Assembly: GCF_900155475.1 (NCBI RefSeq)
Contig: NZ_FXAM01000001.1
Location: 2,924,881-2,988,880 of the forward strand
From: Methylomagnum ishizawai
GTDB lineage: Bacteria; Pseudomonadota; Gammaproteobacteria; Methylococcales; Methylococcaceae
DNA: 64,000 nt
Direction of reading: 5' to 3'
The stretch's first letter is position 1. Each line of letters begins with the position of its first letter. The notes beneath the pieces were generated by a model that saw only the letters and a program-made list of their open reading frames with translations, ran no database searches and was not told the origin of the DNA. Shown piece after piece: positions 9,257 to 17,957 of the stretch. Position numbers and translations under genes: made by a program.

Positions 9257-9943
9257 TCAACCGGCCCAAGCCTTAACCCAAGCCTCAGCCAAATCCCACC
9301 ACCCCGGCGGCACCGCCTCATGCGCCGCGAACAGCGCGAACCCCAGGAACAACACCCCGCCGATCCGGTGTATCACATGCTGCGGCAGTTTCCGTAACAC
9401 CGTCCGCCCGGCCCAGATACCGAGGGCCGAAGTGGTGGACAAGGCCAAGGTCGCGCCCAGCCACACCGGCACCACGGGTTCCGCCGCGCCCAACCCCGCC
9501 ACCGCGATCTGGGTCTTATCGCCAAACTCGGCCAGGAAGATCATCAGGAAGGTGGTCACGAAGATGCCATGCCCGGTCTTTTCCTCGACCTCGCCGTCCG
9601 CGTCTTCCTCTTGCGCGAGCAAGGCGCGGATGCCGAACCCCGCGAACAACACCGCCACCCCACCCGCCACCACATTTGGCGGCAACCATTCCCCCGCCGC
9701 CGCGCCGAAAGCCACGGCGATCAGATTCAACAAAGCGAACGCCAGCACCGAACCCCACAACACCGGGCTATGCCGATGCCGTGCCGCCAGCGCCATGCAC
9801 ACCAGTTGGCTCTTGTCGCCGAATTCCGCCGCGCCCACCAGGGCGAAGGTGGTCCCCGCCGCGCCCCAGCCCCGCGCCCAATCCAAGGCGGGCAAGGTCC
9901 GCTCCGCCCAGGCCGCAACCTCGGCAATCAATCCGCACGCCAT
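9257..9943 (-). CDS. GDT1/TMEM165 (UPF0016) family cation transporter
   Basis: A 228-residue integral membrane protein with six likely membrane segments. The family's two signature motifs are present: EFGDKSQL (near residue 40) and EFGDKTQI (near residue 138), separated by a hydrophilic acidic loop (EEDADGEVEEK). Bacterial members such as MneA of Vibrio export Mn2+; eukaryotic ones move Mn2+ and Ca2+. It lies 11 bases after the ZIP-family gene on the same strand, so the two form a metal-handling operon. Confidence 0.85.
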   Translation of the reverse strand: MACGLIAEVAAWAERTLPALDWARGWGAAGTTFALVGAAEFGDKSQLVCMALAARHRHSPVLWGSVLAFALLNLIAVAFGAAAGEWLPPNVVAGGVAVLFAGFGIRALLAQEEDADGEVEEKTGHGIFVTTFLMIFLAEFGDKTQIAVAGLGAAEPVVPVWLGATLALSTTSALGIWAGRTVLRKLPQHVIHRIGGVLFLGFALFAAHEAVPPGWWDLAEAWVKAWAG

Positions 9944-9954
9944 CGCCGCCCCGC

Positions 9955-10875
9955 TCAGGTCAAGAGGTTGTCGAGGATCATCATGACGATGAAGCCGAAC
10001 AGCACCGCGAAGGTGGCGTAACGGGCCTTACCCCGCGATTGGGTCTCGGGGATGATATCGTCGCTGATGACGAACAGCATCGCCCCCGCCGCGAACGCCA
10101 TGCCGATGGGCAGCAAGGGCAGGAACACCGTCACCATCGCCACGCCCAGGAACCCGCCCACCGGCTCGATCAAGCCGGTCAGCAAGGCGATCAAGGCCGC
10201 TTGTTCGCGCTTATAGCCCAGGGCCACCAAGGGCATCGCCACCGCCAAGCCTTCCGGGATATTCTGCAAACCGACGGCGATGGCGATGGCAACCCCGTTA
10301 TGCCAATCGCCGCTGCCGAAACTCACGCCCACCGCCCCGCCTTCCGGCAGGTTGTGCAGGACGATGGCGGCGATGAACAGCCAGACCTTGCGCAGCGAAT
10401 CGAAGCGCTCGCCCTCTTCCAGGTATTTTTCGTAGGGCAGCCATTGATCGGCCAGCACCAGGAACACCGCCCCGGCCATGATCCCCGCCGCCACCACGTA
10501 CACCCCCCAGCCCGGCCACAACTGGTTGCCGAACTGAATCCCCGGCACGATCAGCGAAAATGCCGTCGCCGCCAGCATCACCCCGGCGGCACCGCCCAGC
10601 ATGGCGTTCAAGGCGGTGCGCGACACCTCCTTGACGAACAGCGCGGGCAAAGCCCCCAAGCCGGTGGCGAGTCCCGCCAGGATGCTGGCCAAGGCGCCCA
10701 GGGCGATGATGCGGTCCACGAAGTAATAGAGGAAGGCCAGGAGGGCCGTGGCGAAAAAGGCGAGCGAGCCGACCAGCACCAGTTTTTGGGCCAAGGGCGG
10801 CAAGGCGGCGTATTTCCGATAAAGCGGCTGGGTTTTGATTTTGGCGGCGAAGGCGCAGCAAGCGTTCGGGTTCAT
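9955..10875 (-). CDS. ZIP family divalent metal transporter
   Basis: A 306-residue membrane protein with ZIP signatures: HNLPEGGAVGVSFG in one segment and LQNIPEGLAVAMPL in the next, which supply the metal-binding His, Asn and Glu residues. It has about eight transmembrane helices and an N-terminal soluble extension of about 35 residues. The start at 10875 (MNPNACC) is preferred over an in-frame start 60 codons upstream that would add non-homologous sequence. ZIP proteins generally move Zn2+, Fe2+ or Mn2+ into the cytoplasm. The adjacent GDT1 gene suggests manganese, but the substrate is inferred. Confidence 0.85.
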   Translation of the reverse strand: MNPNACCAFAAKIKTQPLYRKYAALPPLAQKLVLVGSLAFFATALLAFLYYFVDRIIALGALASILAGLATGLGALPALFVKEVSRTALNAMLGGAAGVMLAATAFSLIVPGIQFGNQLWPGWGVYVVAAGIMAGAVFLVLADQWLPYEKYLEEGERFDSLRKVWLFIAAIVLHNLPEGGAVGVSFGSGDWHNGVAIAIAVGLQNIPEGLAVAMPLVALGYKREQAALIALLTGLIEPVGGFLGVAMVTVFLPLLPIGMAFAAGAMLFVISDDIIPETQSRGKARYATFAVLFGFIVMMILDNLLT

Positions 10876-11115
10876 GGTCCGCGTTCCTGGGTAAGATAAG
10901 GGCCGCTCACGGCGGGGGACCGGCAATGGTCGGGGAATCCACCCCGCAGCGTCAAGGCGGATGATCAAGGAACCACCAAGTTCCCACGGCCCGGTATTCC
11001 CTGTCTCCCCGGCATGACAAGCCAACCTGCCATCCCCGGAAAAACCCCGGAACACGCCCGTCCCGTCTCCGCCGTTCTTGTGTAGAATGCCTGCAATCTT
11101 AGGGAGTTAACGGAT

Positions 11116-11871
11116 ATGCATATCTTGTTGAGCAACGACGATGGCTATGCCGCCGAGGGTCTGGCGGCCTTGGCGCAAGCCCTCAAACCACTGGCCGATT
11201 TGACCGTGGTCGCCCCCGAGCGCAACCGCAGCGGCGCGAGCAATTCCCTGACCCTGGACCGCCCGCTGCGGGTCGGGAAAGCCCACAATGGCTTCCTCAA
11301 GGTGGACGGCACGCCCACCGATTGCGTACACCTCGCCATCACCGGCCTGTTGGAACGGGAACCGGACATGGTGTTCGCCGGCATCAACCACGGGGCCAAC
11401 CTGGGCGACGATGTGATCTATTCCGGCACCGTGGCCGCCGCCACCGAAGGCCGGTTCCTGGGCCTGCCCGCCGTCGCCATTTCCCTGGCCGGCAACAACC
11501 CCAGCCATTTCGACACGGCGGGCCGGGTCGCCGTGGCCTTGCTCAAGCGCATAGAGGCCCAGCCGCTGCCGCCCGACACCTTGCTCAACGTCAACGTGCC
11601 CGACCTGCCCTGGGACAGCCTCAAAGGCTTCCGCTCCACCCGCCTGGGCCAGCGCCACAAGGCCGAACCCGTGGTCCGCACCAGCGATCCCAGGGGTCGG
11701 GAAATCTACTGGGTCGGCTGCGCCGGCCCCGAGCAGGACGCCGGGCCGGGCACCGACTTCCACGCCATCCGCCACCACTATGTCTCGGTCACGCCCTTGC
11801 AGATCGACCTGACCCGCTACGAGAGCCTGGACCCGCTGGGGGATTGGCTACCCCAGGAGATCGACTTATGA
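11116..11871 (+). CDS. surE: 5'/3'-nucleotidase SurE
   Basis: A 251-residue survival protein that dephosphorylates nucleoside monophosphates. The N-terminus [10 protein letters not shown] carries the paired Asp of the metal site. [11 protein letters not shown] and [20 protein letters not shown] are further SurE signatures. Length is typical (about 250). A possible -10 box, TAGAAT, sits at 11083-11088. The stop codon overlaps the pcm start as ATGA, which indicates translational coupling. Confidence 0.96.
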   Translation: MHILLSNDDGYAAEGLAALAQALKPLADLTVVAPERNRSGASNSLTLDRPLRVGKAHNGFLKVDGTPTDCVHLAITGLLEREPDMVFAGINHGANLGDDVIYSGTVAAATEGRFLGLPAVAISLAGNNPSHFDTAGRVAVALLKRIEAQPLPPDTLLNVNVPDLPWDSLKGFRSTRLGQRHKAEPVVRTSDPRGREIYWVGCAGPEQDAGPGTDFHAIRHHYVSVTPLQIDLTRYESLDPLGDWLPQEIDL

Positions 11872-12527
11872 ACCAACGCCTTCAGGGCATCGGGATGACC
11901 TCCCGCCGTACCCGGGAGCGCATGATCCACCGCCTGAAAGAACAAGGCATCACCCATCCGGCGGTGTTGAAAGTCATGCTGGAAACCCCCCGGCATATCT
12001 TCGTGGAGGAAGCCCTGGAAAGCCGGGCCTACGAAGACACCGCCCTGCCCATCGGCTTCAACCAGACCATTTCCCAACCCTATATCGTGGCGCGGATGAC
12101 CGAGTTGCTGCTGGAACCCGGCGTCCCCGACAAGGTGCTGGAAGTCGGCACCGGCTCCGGCTACCAAACCGCCATCCTGGCCCAACTCGCCAAGCGGGTG
12201 CATACGGTGGAGCGCATCTATCCCCTGCAACAGCGCGCCCGCCGTTGCCTGCAAGACCTCAACCTCCGCAACGTGCGCATGAAACACAGCGACGGCGGCT
12301 GGGGCTGGGAGGAATACGCGCCCTACGACGCCATCATCGTCACCGCCGCCCCCGCCGAAATCCCGCCCGCCCTGCTCGAACAAATGGCCCGGCGCAGCGT
12401 CATGGTGATCCCGGTCGGCGATGGCCGGGCGCAGATGTTGAAGCGGGTGGTCCGCACCGAGGTCGGCTACCAGGCGGAGGAGGTGGAGCCGGTGATCTTC
12501 GTGCCGCTGTTGCCGGGTGTGGTCTAA
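11868..12527 (+). CDS. pcm: Protein-L-isoaspartate O-methyltransferase
   Basis: A 219-residue SAM-dependent repair enzyme that methylates isoaspartyl residues in damaged proteins. SAM motif I is [14 protein letters not shown]. The substrate-binding region reads [20 protein letters not shown], and post-I elements ([10 protein letters not shown]) are also present. The start at 11868 is set by the ATGA overlap with surE. The surE-pcm pairing is conserved across gammaproteobacteria, where nlpD-rpoS often follow; here a dedA-like gene follows instead. Confidence 0.96.
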   Translation: MNQRLQGIGMTSRRTRERMIHRLKEQGITHPAVLKVMLETPRHIFVEEALESRAYEDTALPIGFNQTISQPYIVARMTELLLEPGVPDKVLEVGTGSGYQTAILAQLAKRVHTVERIYPLQQRARRCLQDLNLRNVRMKHSDGGWGWEEYAPYDAIIVTAAPAEIPPALLEQMARRSVMVIPVGDGRAQMLKRVVRTEVGYQAEEVEPVIFVPLLPGVV

Positions 12528-12607
12528 ACCCAGACCGCGCCGATTGGATACGGCCCGAATCCGGCATAACCGGGCGCACCGCCTCTTCAACCTCCACAAG
12601 GAATCCC

Positions 12608-13219
12608 ATGCACGAACTCATCAACTGGCTGGTAGAAACCATCGGCACCCTGGGCTATCCCGGCATCTTCCTGCTCATGGCGATGGAAAGCTCGATCTTC
12701 CCCATCCCCAGCGAAGTGGTGATGCCTCCCGCAGGCTACCTCGCCCAGCAGGGCAAGATGGATATGACCCTGGTCATCCTCTGCGGCACCCTGGGTAGCC
12801 TGGCGGGTGCCTATGCCAATTATTTCGTGGCGCGGTGGCTGGGGCGGCCCTTGGTCATCAAATACGGGCGCTATGTCTGGATCACCGAACAACATTTCGA
12901 CCGGGTGGAAAGCTTCTTCCTGCGCCATGGCGAAATCTCCACCTTCATTGGGCGCTTGCTGCCGGTGATCCGGCACTTGATTTCGATCCCGGCCGGCATC
13001 GCCCGCATGGACCATCTCAGGTTTTCGCTCTACACCACGGTGGGCGCGGGACTATGGGTATCGATCCTGAGTTGGATCGGTTATTTCATCGGCGCGGAAC
13101 GGGAATTGATCGTGCGCTATTCGCATCAGGCGGTGTTGGGCGCGGTGGGATTCAGCGCGGTGCTGGTGGCGGTCTATGTCGTCCTACATCGGCGCAAGCT
13201 GGCCAAAGCCGCCCAGTAA
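12608..13219 (+). CDS. DedA family membrane protein
   Basis: A 203-residue polytopic protein of the DedA/SNARE-associated family. The conserved segments are ESSIFPIPSEVVMPPAGYLA, a GAYANYFVARWLG turn, and FIGRLLPVIRHLISIPAG, which carries the Arg and Gly residues typical of the family. DedA proteins act in envelope homeostasis, and some flip undecaprenyl phosphate or phospholipids. An AAGGAA Shine-Dalgarno precedes the ATG at 12608. It lies 80 bases after pcm. Confidence 0.88.
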   Translation: MHELINWLVETIGTLGYPGIFLLMAMESSIFPIPSEVVMPPAGYLAQQGKMDMTLVILCGTLGSLAGAYANYFVARWLGRPLVIKYGRYVWITEQHFDRVESFFLRHGEISTFIGRLLPVIRHLISIPAGIARMDHLRFSLYTTVGAGLWVSILSWIGYFIGAERELIVRYSHQAVLGAVGFSAVLVAVYVVLHRRKLAKAAQ

Positions 13220-13270
13220 CCCGTCGCCCGGATTCCGTTGCCCCCCCGGGCCACCTCGATGGCACCCACC

Positions 13271-15964
13271 ATGAGCCAGCATTACCTGCAACCCCTGTTC
13301 GCCCCACAAGCCATCGCCGTATTCGGTGCCTCCGACCAAACCGGCACGGTAGGCGGACGGGTCTACCGCAACCTCGTGGCGGGCGCTTACGGCGGGCCGA
13401 TCTACCCGATCCAGCCCGGACCGGCCACGCTCGGCGACCGGCCTTGTTTCCCCAGTCTCGAAGCCCTCCCGGCGCGGGTGGACCTCGCCATCCTCGCGGT
13501 CCCGGCAACGGCGGCTCCCAAACTCATCCACGCCTGTGGCGCGGCGGGGGTGAAAGCGGCCTTGATCCTGCCCGAAGACCACGAGGACGCCACCAGCCCG
13601 GCCCTGGAACGCCCTTTACAGGAAGCCGCCACCCGCCAGGGCGTCCGTCTGCTCTGCCCCCGCGGTTTCGGCTTCATGCGGCCCGGACTCGGCCTCAACG
13701 CCACCGACAGCCACAACACCGCCGAACCCGGCTCGCTGGCCCTGGTTTCACAATCGGGGGCGATGTGTACCGCGATCCTGGATTGGGCCTGCGCCCATCG
13801 GATCGGCTTTTCCGCCGTGGTCGCGGTGGGCGGCGGGCCGGGGGTGGATTTCGGCGATACCCTGGACTATCTGGCCCTGGACCCCCACACCCGCAGCATC
13901 CTGGTCTATCTCGAAGGACTGCGGGACGCCCGCCGCTTCATGAGCGGCCTCAGGGCGGCGGCGCGGCTCAAACCGGTCATCGCCATCAAGGCCGGGCGCT
14001 ATGCCGAGGGTTCCCGCGCCGCGCTATCACATACCGGGGCGTTGATCGGCAGCGACGATGTGTTCGACGCGGCCCTGCGCCGGGCCGGCGTGGTACGGGC
14101 CAAGAGCATCGAGCAGATGTTCGCCGCCGCGCAATTGTTCGCCACCCGCCACCGCCTGCGCGGCCAACGGCTCGCCATCGTCACCAATGCCGGCGGTCCC
14201 GGCGTGATGGCGACCGACCGGGCGGTCGAACAAAACATCCGCCTCGCCGAACCCGGCCCGGCCACCCTGGCACAACTCGACGCCGACCTGCCCGCCACCT
14301 GGTCCCGCGCCAACCCGGTGGACCTCTCGGACGCCGCCACACCCGAACACTACGCCGCCGCCGTCACCGCCTGCCTGAAAGATGAACAGGTCGATGGCGT
14401 CCTCGTCCTGCTGACACCGCAGGCCACCACCCAACCCACCCAAGCCGCCGCAGCCGTGATCCAGGCGGCGGCGCACACCAGCAAGCCCCTCCTGGCCTGC
14501 TGGCTGGGCGCGGCCCAGGTCCAGGAAGGCCGCGAATTGTTCGCCCACCATAAAATCCCCAGCTTCACCAACCCGGAAAGCGCCCTCGAAGCCTTCGCCT
14601 TCCTCGCCGCCTTCCACGACAACCAAAAGCTGCTGCTGCAAGCCCCCGGTCCGCTCGCCAGCCAGACCCCGCCGGATATCGTGGGTGCCCGCCTGATCGT
14701 CGAAGGCGCATTATCGGAACGCCGCAGCCAGCTCAGCGACCTGGAAACCCGCGCTCTGCTCCGCGCCTTCCACATCCCCATGGCCCCGGCCCTCACCGTG
14801 CATACGCCCAACGAGGCGCTGGCGGCGGCGGAATACCTGGGCTTCCCGGTGGCGCTGAAAATCCTCGCGCCCGAGTTGGTCCATAAATCCGACGTGGACG
14901 GGGTCAAACTCAATGTCGAGGGGGCCGGGACCGTGCGCCCGGCCTATAACGATCTGCTGGCGGCGGTCCGCGCCCGGCGTCCCGGCCTCCAAATCGAGGG
15001 CGTCACGGTGGAAAAGATGTACCGCGACCCCAAAGGCCGGGAACTGCTGGTCGGCATCGTCGACGACCCGGTGTTCGGCCCGGTCATCGCCTTCGGCGCG
15101 GGCGGGACCACAGTGGAAGTGCTGCGCGACCGCGCCGTCGCCCTGCCGCCGCTCAATGAACATCTGGCCGAGACCCTGATCCAGGCAACCCGCACCGCCA
15201 AACTGTTGGATGCCTTCCGCAACCTGCCCCCGGTCGATCACGCGGCCCTGGTCGGCGTGTTGCTGAGATTGTCGGAACTGGCCTGCGAACTCCCGGAAAT
15301 CAAGGAACTGGACATCAACCCGCTGATGGCCGACGACCGCGGCGTCCTGGCCCTGGACGCCCGCATCGTGGTCCAGCCCCGCCCGGCGGGACGCCACCGC
15401 TACGGCCATATGGCGATCCACCCCTATCCCCTGCATTGGGTCGAACACCTGCAACTCAACGACGGCACCGATATCCAAATCCGCCCGATCCGCCCGGAAG
15501 ACGCCGAACTGGAACGGGCCTTCGTGCGCGGCTTGTCGCCGGAAGCCCGCTTCTTCCGCTTCATGAACACGATCCAGGATTTGAGCCAGGATTTGCTGAT
15601 CCGCCTGACCCAGTTGGACTACGACCGCGAACTGGCCCTGCTCGCCACCACCGTGCAGGACGGGCGCGAAACCGCGCTGGGCGTGGCCCGCTACGCCACC
15701 AACCCGGATGGACGCACCGCCGAATTCGCCCTGGTCATCGCCGACGGCTGGCAACAGCACGGCCTGGGCACGCGCTTGATGCACAGCCTGATCGAAGCGG
15801 CGCGGGATAAGGGTTATGTGGCTTTGGAAGGCGAGGTGTTGGCGAACAATACCAAGATGCTGGGCTTGATGAAGAAGCTGGGTTTCGCCAGCCGGATCAG
15901 CCCGGAAGATGCGGGTTTGATGTGGGTCAGCAAGGCGCTTTTATCCGGGGCGTTGAATGAATAG
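13271..15964 (+). CDS. pat: Protein lysine acetyltransferase of the Pat/PatZ type (acyl-CoA synthetase-like plus GNAT)
   Basis: About 897 residues. Residues 1-690 resemble ADP-forming acetyl-CoA synthetase: an N-terminal CoA-binding Rossmann fold (APQAIAVFGASDQTGTVGG), a succinyl-CoA ligase-like domain (LVSQSGAM and KAGRYAEGSRAALSHTGA) and an ATP-grasp part (PVALKILAPELVHKSDVDGV). The last 150 residues are a GNAT acetyltransferase (IRPIRPEDAEL, then GLGTRLMHSLIEAARDKGY). E. coli PatZ and Salmonella Pat (886 aa) have the same order and acetylate metabolic enzymes such as Acs. The start at MSQHYLQPLF is chosen by similarity to Pat N-termini; two in-frame ATGs lie upstream, at 13238 and 13259. 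Confidence 0.88.
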   Translation: MSQHYLQPLFAPQAIAVFGASDQTGTVGGRVYRNLVAGAYGGPIYPIQPGPATLGDRPCFPSLEALPARVDLAILAVPATAAPKLIHACGAAGVKAALILPEDHEDATSPALERPLQEAATRQGVRLLCPRGFGFMRPGLGLNATDSHNTAEPGSLALVSQSGAMCTAILDWACAHRIGFSAVVAVGGGPGVDFGDTLDYLALDPHTRSILVYLEGLRDARRFMSGLRAAARLKPVIAIKAGRYAEGSRAALSHTGALIGSDDVFDAALRRAGVVRAKSIEQMFAAAQLFATRHRLRGQRLAIVTNAGGPGVMATDRAVEQNIRLAEPGPATLAQLDADLPATWSRANPVDLSDAATPEHYAAAVTACLKDEQVDGVLVLLTPQATTQPTQAAAAVIQAAAHTSKPLLACWLGAAQVQEGRELFAHHKIPSFTNPESALEAFAFLAAFHDNQKLLLQAPGPLASQTPPDIVGARLIVEGALSERRSQLSDLETRALLRAFHIPMAPALTVHTPNEALAAAEYLGFPVALKILAPELVHKSDVDGVKLNVEGAGTVRPAYNDLLAAVRARRPGLQIEGVTVEKMYRDPKGRELLVGIVDDPVFGPVIAFGAGGTTVEVLRDRAVALPPLNEHLAETLIQATRTAKLLDAFRNLPPVDHAALVGVLLRLSELACELPEIKELDINPLMADDRGVLALDARIVVQPRPAGRHRYGHMAIHPYPLHWVEHLQLNDGTDIQIRPIRPEDAELERAFVRGLSPEARFFRFMNTIQDLSQDLLIRLTQLDYDRELALLATTVQDGRETALGVARYATNPDGRTAEFALVIADGWQQHGLGTRLMHSLIEAARDKGYVALEGEVLANNTKMLGLMKKLGFASRISPEDAGLMWVSKALLSGALNE

Positions 15965-16055
15965 CGGGAGTGGCGAGTTGTTCTTTTTATTGTCAAAACT
16001 ATCGGACTGTATTTTGATTTGCGTGCGTTATTCGTGACATTAAGCGGATTATTTT

Positions 16056-16082
16056 CCTAACATCCCGATTCAGGGTGTTAGG
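16056..16082. repeat. Inverted repeat next to the truncated IS3 element
   Basis: CCTAACA and TGTTAGG pair, followed inward by CCC and GGG with a one-base bulge and a short loop. It lies 13 bases past the point where the IS3 transposase sequence breaks off. It may be a terminator, or the end of a second element that cut into the IS3 copy. The surrounding 100 bases (15965-16095) are AT-richer than the genome around them and hold no gene. Confidence 0.5.
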
Positions 16083-16094
16083 CAGGTCCGCCGC

Positions 16095-16790
16095 TCACAG
16101 CCGTTCGACGAAGATGTTGTCCAGGGCCCGCCCGCGCCCGTCCATGCTGATGGCGACGCCGTGCTCCTTCAGCTTTCCCGTGAAGGCGTCCGAAGTGAAC
16201 TGGCAGCCTTGGTCGCTGTTGAAAATCTCCGGGGCACCGTAGGCACCCAGCGCCTGTGCCAGGCAGTCCACGCAGAAGCCGCTGTCCAGCGTGTTCGAGA
16301 CCCGCCACGCCAGCACCTTGCGCGAGTACCAGTCGATCACGGCCACCAGGTAGACGAAACCGCGCGGCAAACGCACGTAGGTGATGTCGGCTGACCAGAC
16401 CTGGTTTGGACGGTCGATCTCCACGCCGCGCAGCAGATAGGGATAGATTTTGTGCCGGGGATGCGGCTGGCTGGTGTTCGGCCCCGGCGCCATTCCCGCC
16501 AGCCCCAACTTCCGCATCAGCCGCTGGACCCGCTTGCGGTTGACCCGGTGCCCCAGGTCGCGCAGGTGGCGCACCATCCGGCGGCTGCCGTAGAACGGAT
16601 GCCGGGTGTATTCCGCGTCGATCAGCGCCAGGAGTTCCAGGTCCCGGGCGCTGGGCTCACGCTCGCGGCGGGGCGCGTACAGCGCCGAGCGGGACACCCC
16701 CGCCAAGGCGCACTGACGGCTCGGCGCTAATGGCCCTCCCCGGTCGATCCAGCCCTGGCGTTCCCTCAGTGGCCGATCCCGGACTTTTTT
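16095..16790 (-). pseudogene. IS3-family transposase OrfB (DDE domain), C-terminus lost
   Basis: Integrase-core transposase read by -1 frameshift from orfA. The HTH_21-like part (DAEYTRHPFYGSRRMVRHLR) and the catalytic core are intact: Asp in VWSADITYV, Asp in IFNSDQGCQF and Glu 36 residues later in DNIFVERL, a DD(35)E arrangement. In homologues a Trp and about 35-40 more residues follow ERL. Here a TGA stands at that position and the sequence diverges. The catalytic residues remain but the C-terminal helix region is gone. Confidence 0.82.
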
Positions 16791-17089
16791 TTCAACCAGT
16801 CCAATTCCATCTTCAGCCGCCCGATCTCCGAGTACAGCCGCTCGGCGCTCGCCGACTCGTCCACCACCTTCGGACCCCGCTTGGCCTCGAACAGGCTTCC
16901 CGCCTGCTCCTGGAGTTCCTTCTTCCACAGCCCCACCTGGGTCGGATGCACCCCGAACTCCTGGGCGATCTGGTTGACCGTGCTCACCCCCCGAATCGCC
17001 TCCAAGGCCACCTTCGCCTTGAATTCCCCACTGAACACCTTGCGTTTCTTCTCGCTCACTTTTGACTCCGGTTTCTCCACCGTCACCAT
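16766..17089 (-). CDS. IS3-family transposase OrfA
   Basis: A 107-residue DNA-binding subunit. A helix-turn-helix is visible near residues 35-60 (STVNQIAQEFGVHPTQVGLW), followed by a leucine-zipper-like helix (AERLYSEIGRLKMELDWL). It ends just after a run of eight adenines where the ribosome is expected to slip -1 into orfB. Confidence 0.88.
   Translation of the reverse strand: MVTVEKPESKVSEKKRKVFSGEFKAKVALEAIRGVSTVNQIAQEFGVHPTQVGLWKKELQEQAGSLFEAKRGPKVVDESASAERLYSEIGRLKMELDWLKKKSGIGH
16785..16792 (-). promoter_or_regulatory. A8 slippery site for -1 frameshifting between orfA and orfB
   Basis: On the minus strand, eight adenines followed by G (…TTGAAAAAAAAGTCC) lie at the orfA/orfB overlap. 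IS3-family elements use such A-runs to produce the fused OrfAB transposase. Reading shifts from WLKKKSGIGH-stop to VEKKVRDRPLRE, which continues into the orfB catalytic domain. Confidence 0.7.
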
Positions 17090-17124
17090 CTTAAATGACT
17101 GTCCGGAAAACGGGGTCCACTATA

Positions 17125-17232
17125 AAGTCCCTCTTCCGCCACGGACTCGACTTCCTTCGCAACACCGTCTTGAACCTCGCCGAAAAATTCGCCAACTTCA
17201 TCTGGGCTTTGAAGATTTTGTCCTGTACTTAG
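17125..17232 (+). pseudogene. C-terminal remnant of a second transposase (IS4-like)
   Basis: A 35-codon frame reading KSLFRHGLDFLRNTVLNLAE and ending ALKILSCT, then a stop. The pattern [KS]-x-F-R-x-G-L-D-x-L-R ... L-S-C-T resembles the extreme C-terminus of some IS4-type transposases. It starts six bases outside the IS3 terminal repeat, so the IS3 copy probably inserted into this older element. The family assignment is from memory of tail motifs only. Confidence 0.42.
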
Positions 17233-17265
17233 GCCTTTTTGTTTTTCCGAAAAAAATTCCGAAAA

Positions 17266-17385
17266 TCATTCCTTCCCGGCGGGTTTCGCCCTCCCCGGCT
17301 TGCGGTTGTAGACCCGTTCCGTAATCTTTGGATCGGTGTGCCCTGCCCCGGCCCGGCGCTCGGCTTCCTCGGTGTCGGCAAGTGT
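17266..17385 (-). pseudogene. C-terminal remnant of a tyrosine recombinase (phage-type integrase)
   Basis: A 39-residue frame between two stop codons. It contains GHTDPKITERVYNRKPGRA and ends in KPAGKE. The G-H-[TS]-D-P-K-x-T-x-x-[VI]-Y spacing is that of the second catalytic His and the catalytic Tyr of tyrosine recombinases, and the Lys/Arg-rich tail is typical. Only the last part of the enzyme is left; sequence upstream of the TGA codon at 17386-17388 shows no continuation. It suggests that an integrative element once sat here. 17386-17521 holds nothing else recognisable. Confidence 0.55.
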
Positions 17386-17521
17386 TCAACAGGGCTGCGG
17401 AATGGACGCGACCGGGATCGCATCGGCTCCGCCAGGACGAAAGGGGAAGCGGTTCGAGCCGATATTTATGGGATGGCAGGCTCGCCCTGGGATTTAGACC
17501 TGGAAACCGCGCCTTGCCCGC

Positions 17522-17806
17522 CTACACCGGCTTCCGGGTCGAAGGGTCGAAATGGAAACCGGCATAATACCGGCCTTTGTCGAGGGGAGTGAGCCGGGTC
17601 AAGGTGGCCCAGACTTCAAGGTCCAGGCTGGGTAGCTTCATCCGTACCACGCTACCGGCCTCCAACAGGGGGTCGCCGTTGAAATAACCCCCACAGCCAT
17701 CCAGAGACAAATCCCGCACGCATAATTGCGGCGAGCCTCCTTGCCGGAGGACCAAGGCGGTGGACCTGAAAGGCCGACGATAATGTTGTCTACGATTTGC
17801 ATACAT
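17522..17806 (-). CDS. PilZ domain protein (putative c-di-GMP receptor)
   Basis: A single-domain PilZ protein of 94 residues. The N-terminal ANRRQHYRRPF provides the RxxxR motif and VRDLSLDGCGGYF the D-x-S-x-x-G motif that bind cyclic di-GMP; the second Gly of the usual GG is shifted, as in some divergent members. A strong Shine-Dalgarno (AAGGAGG) precedes the ATG. It is transcribed divergently from recB. Such stand-alone PilZ proteins often act on flagella or pili; the output here is unknown. Confidence 0.82.
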   Translation of the reverse strand: MYANRRQHYRRPFRSTALVLRQGGSPQLCVRDLSLDGCGGYFNGDPLLEAGSVVRMKLPSLDLEVWATLTRLTPLDKGRYYAGFHFDPSTRKPV

Positions 17807-17957
17807 GACACCCTCCTTTTATAGCGATTTTATAATGATTATTGAACGTCAGCGAGCCATGCATCCCTGGAATGACTATAACCGCGCCCGATAAGGGTTT
17901 TGGCAAGACTTTCATGACCCAAAGCTTATTTTAACGCATCCCTAATCGGACCCATAT

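Larger units (their letters stand above)
16095..17119 (-). mobile_element. IS3-family insertion sequence, truncated at the transposase 3' end
   Basis: On the minus strand the element starts at 17119 with a terminal repeat TGGACCCCGTTTTCCGGAC. It carries orfA and orfB in the usual -1 frameshift arrangement. The transposase sequence breaks off after 16095, and no matching terminal repeat is found on that side, so the right end is lost and the copy should not transpose on its own. Without the second end the target duplication cannot be checked. Confidence 0.85.

Noticed and set aside
10876-11100. A manganese (yybP-ykoY) riboswitch in front of the ZIP-GDT1 operon
   Set aside because: A GGGGAG stretch is present on the minus strand, but the rest of the conserved loops cannot be recognised by eye. 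A covariance-model scan would be decisive.
11322-11867. Upstream in-frame extension of pcm through surE
   Set aside because: It is a shadow of surE rich in Arg, His and Pro. The ATGA overlap is the usual pcm start.
13238-13270. Earlier ATGs (13238 and 13259) as start of the Pat-type protein
   Set aside because: The upstream codons add residues that Pat homologues lack, and no Shine-Dalgarno favours either.
17886-17893. CCCGATAA resembling a FliA -10 box upstream of recB
   Set aside because: The base 11 positions upstream has nothing like TAAAGTTT, and recB is not expected under FliA control.
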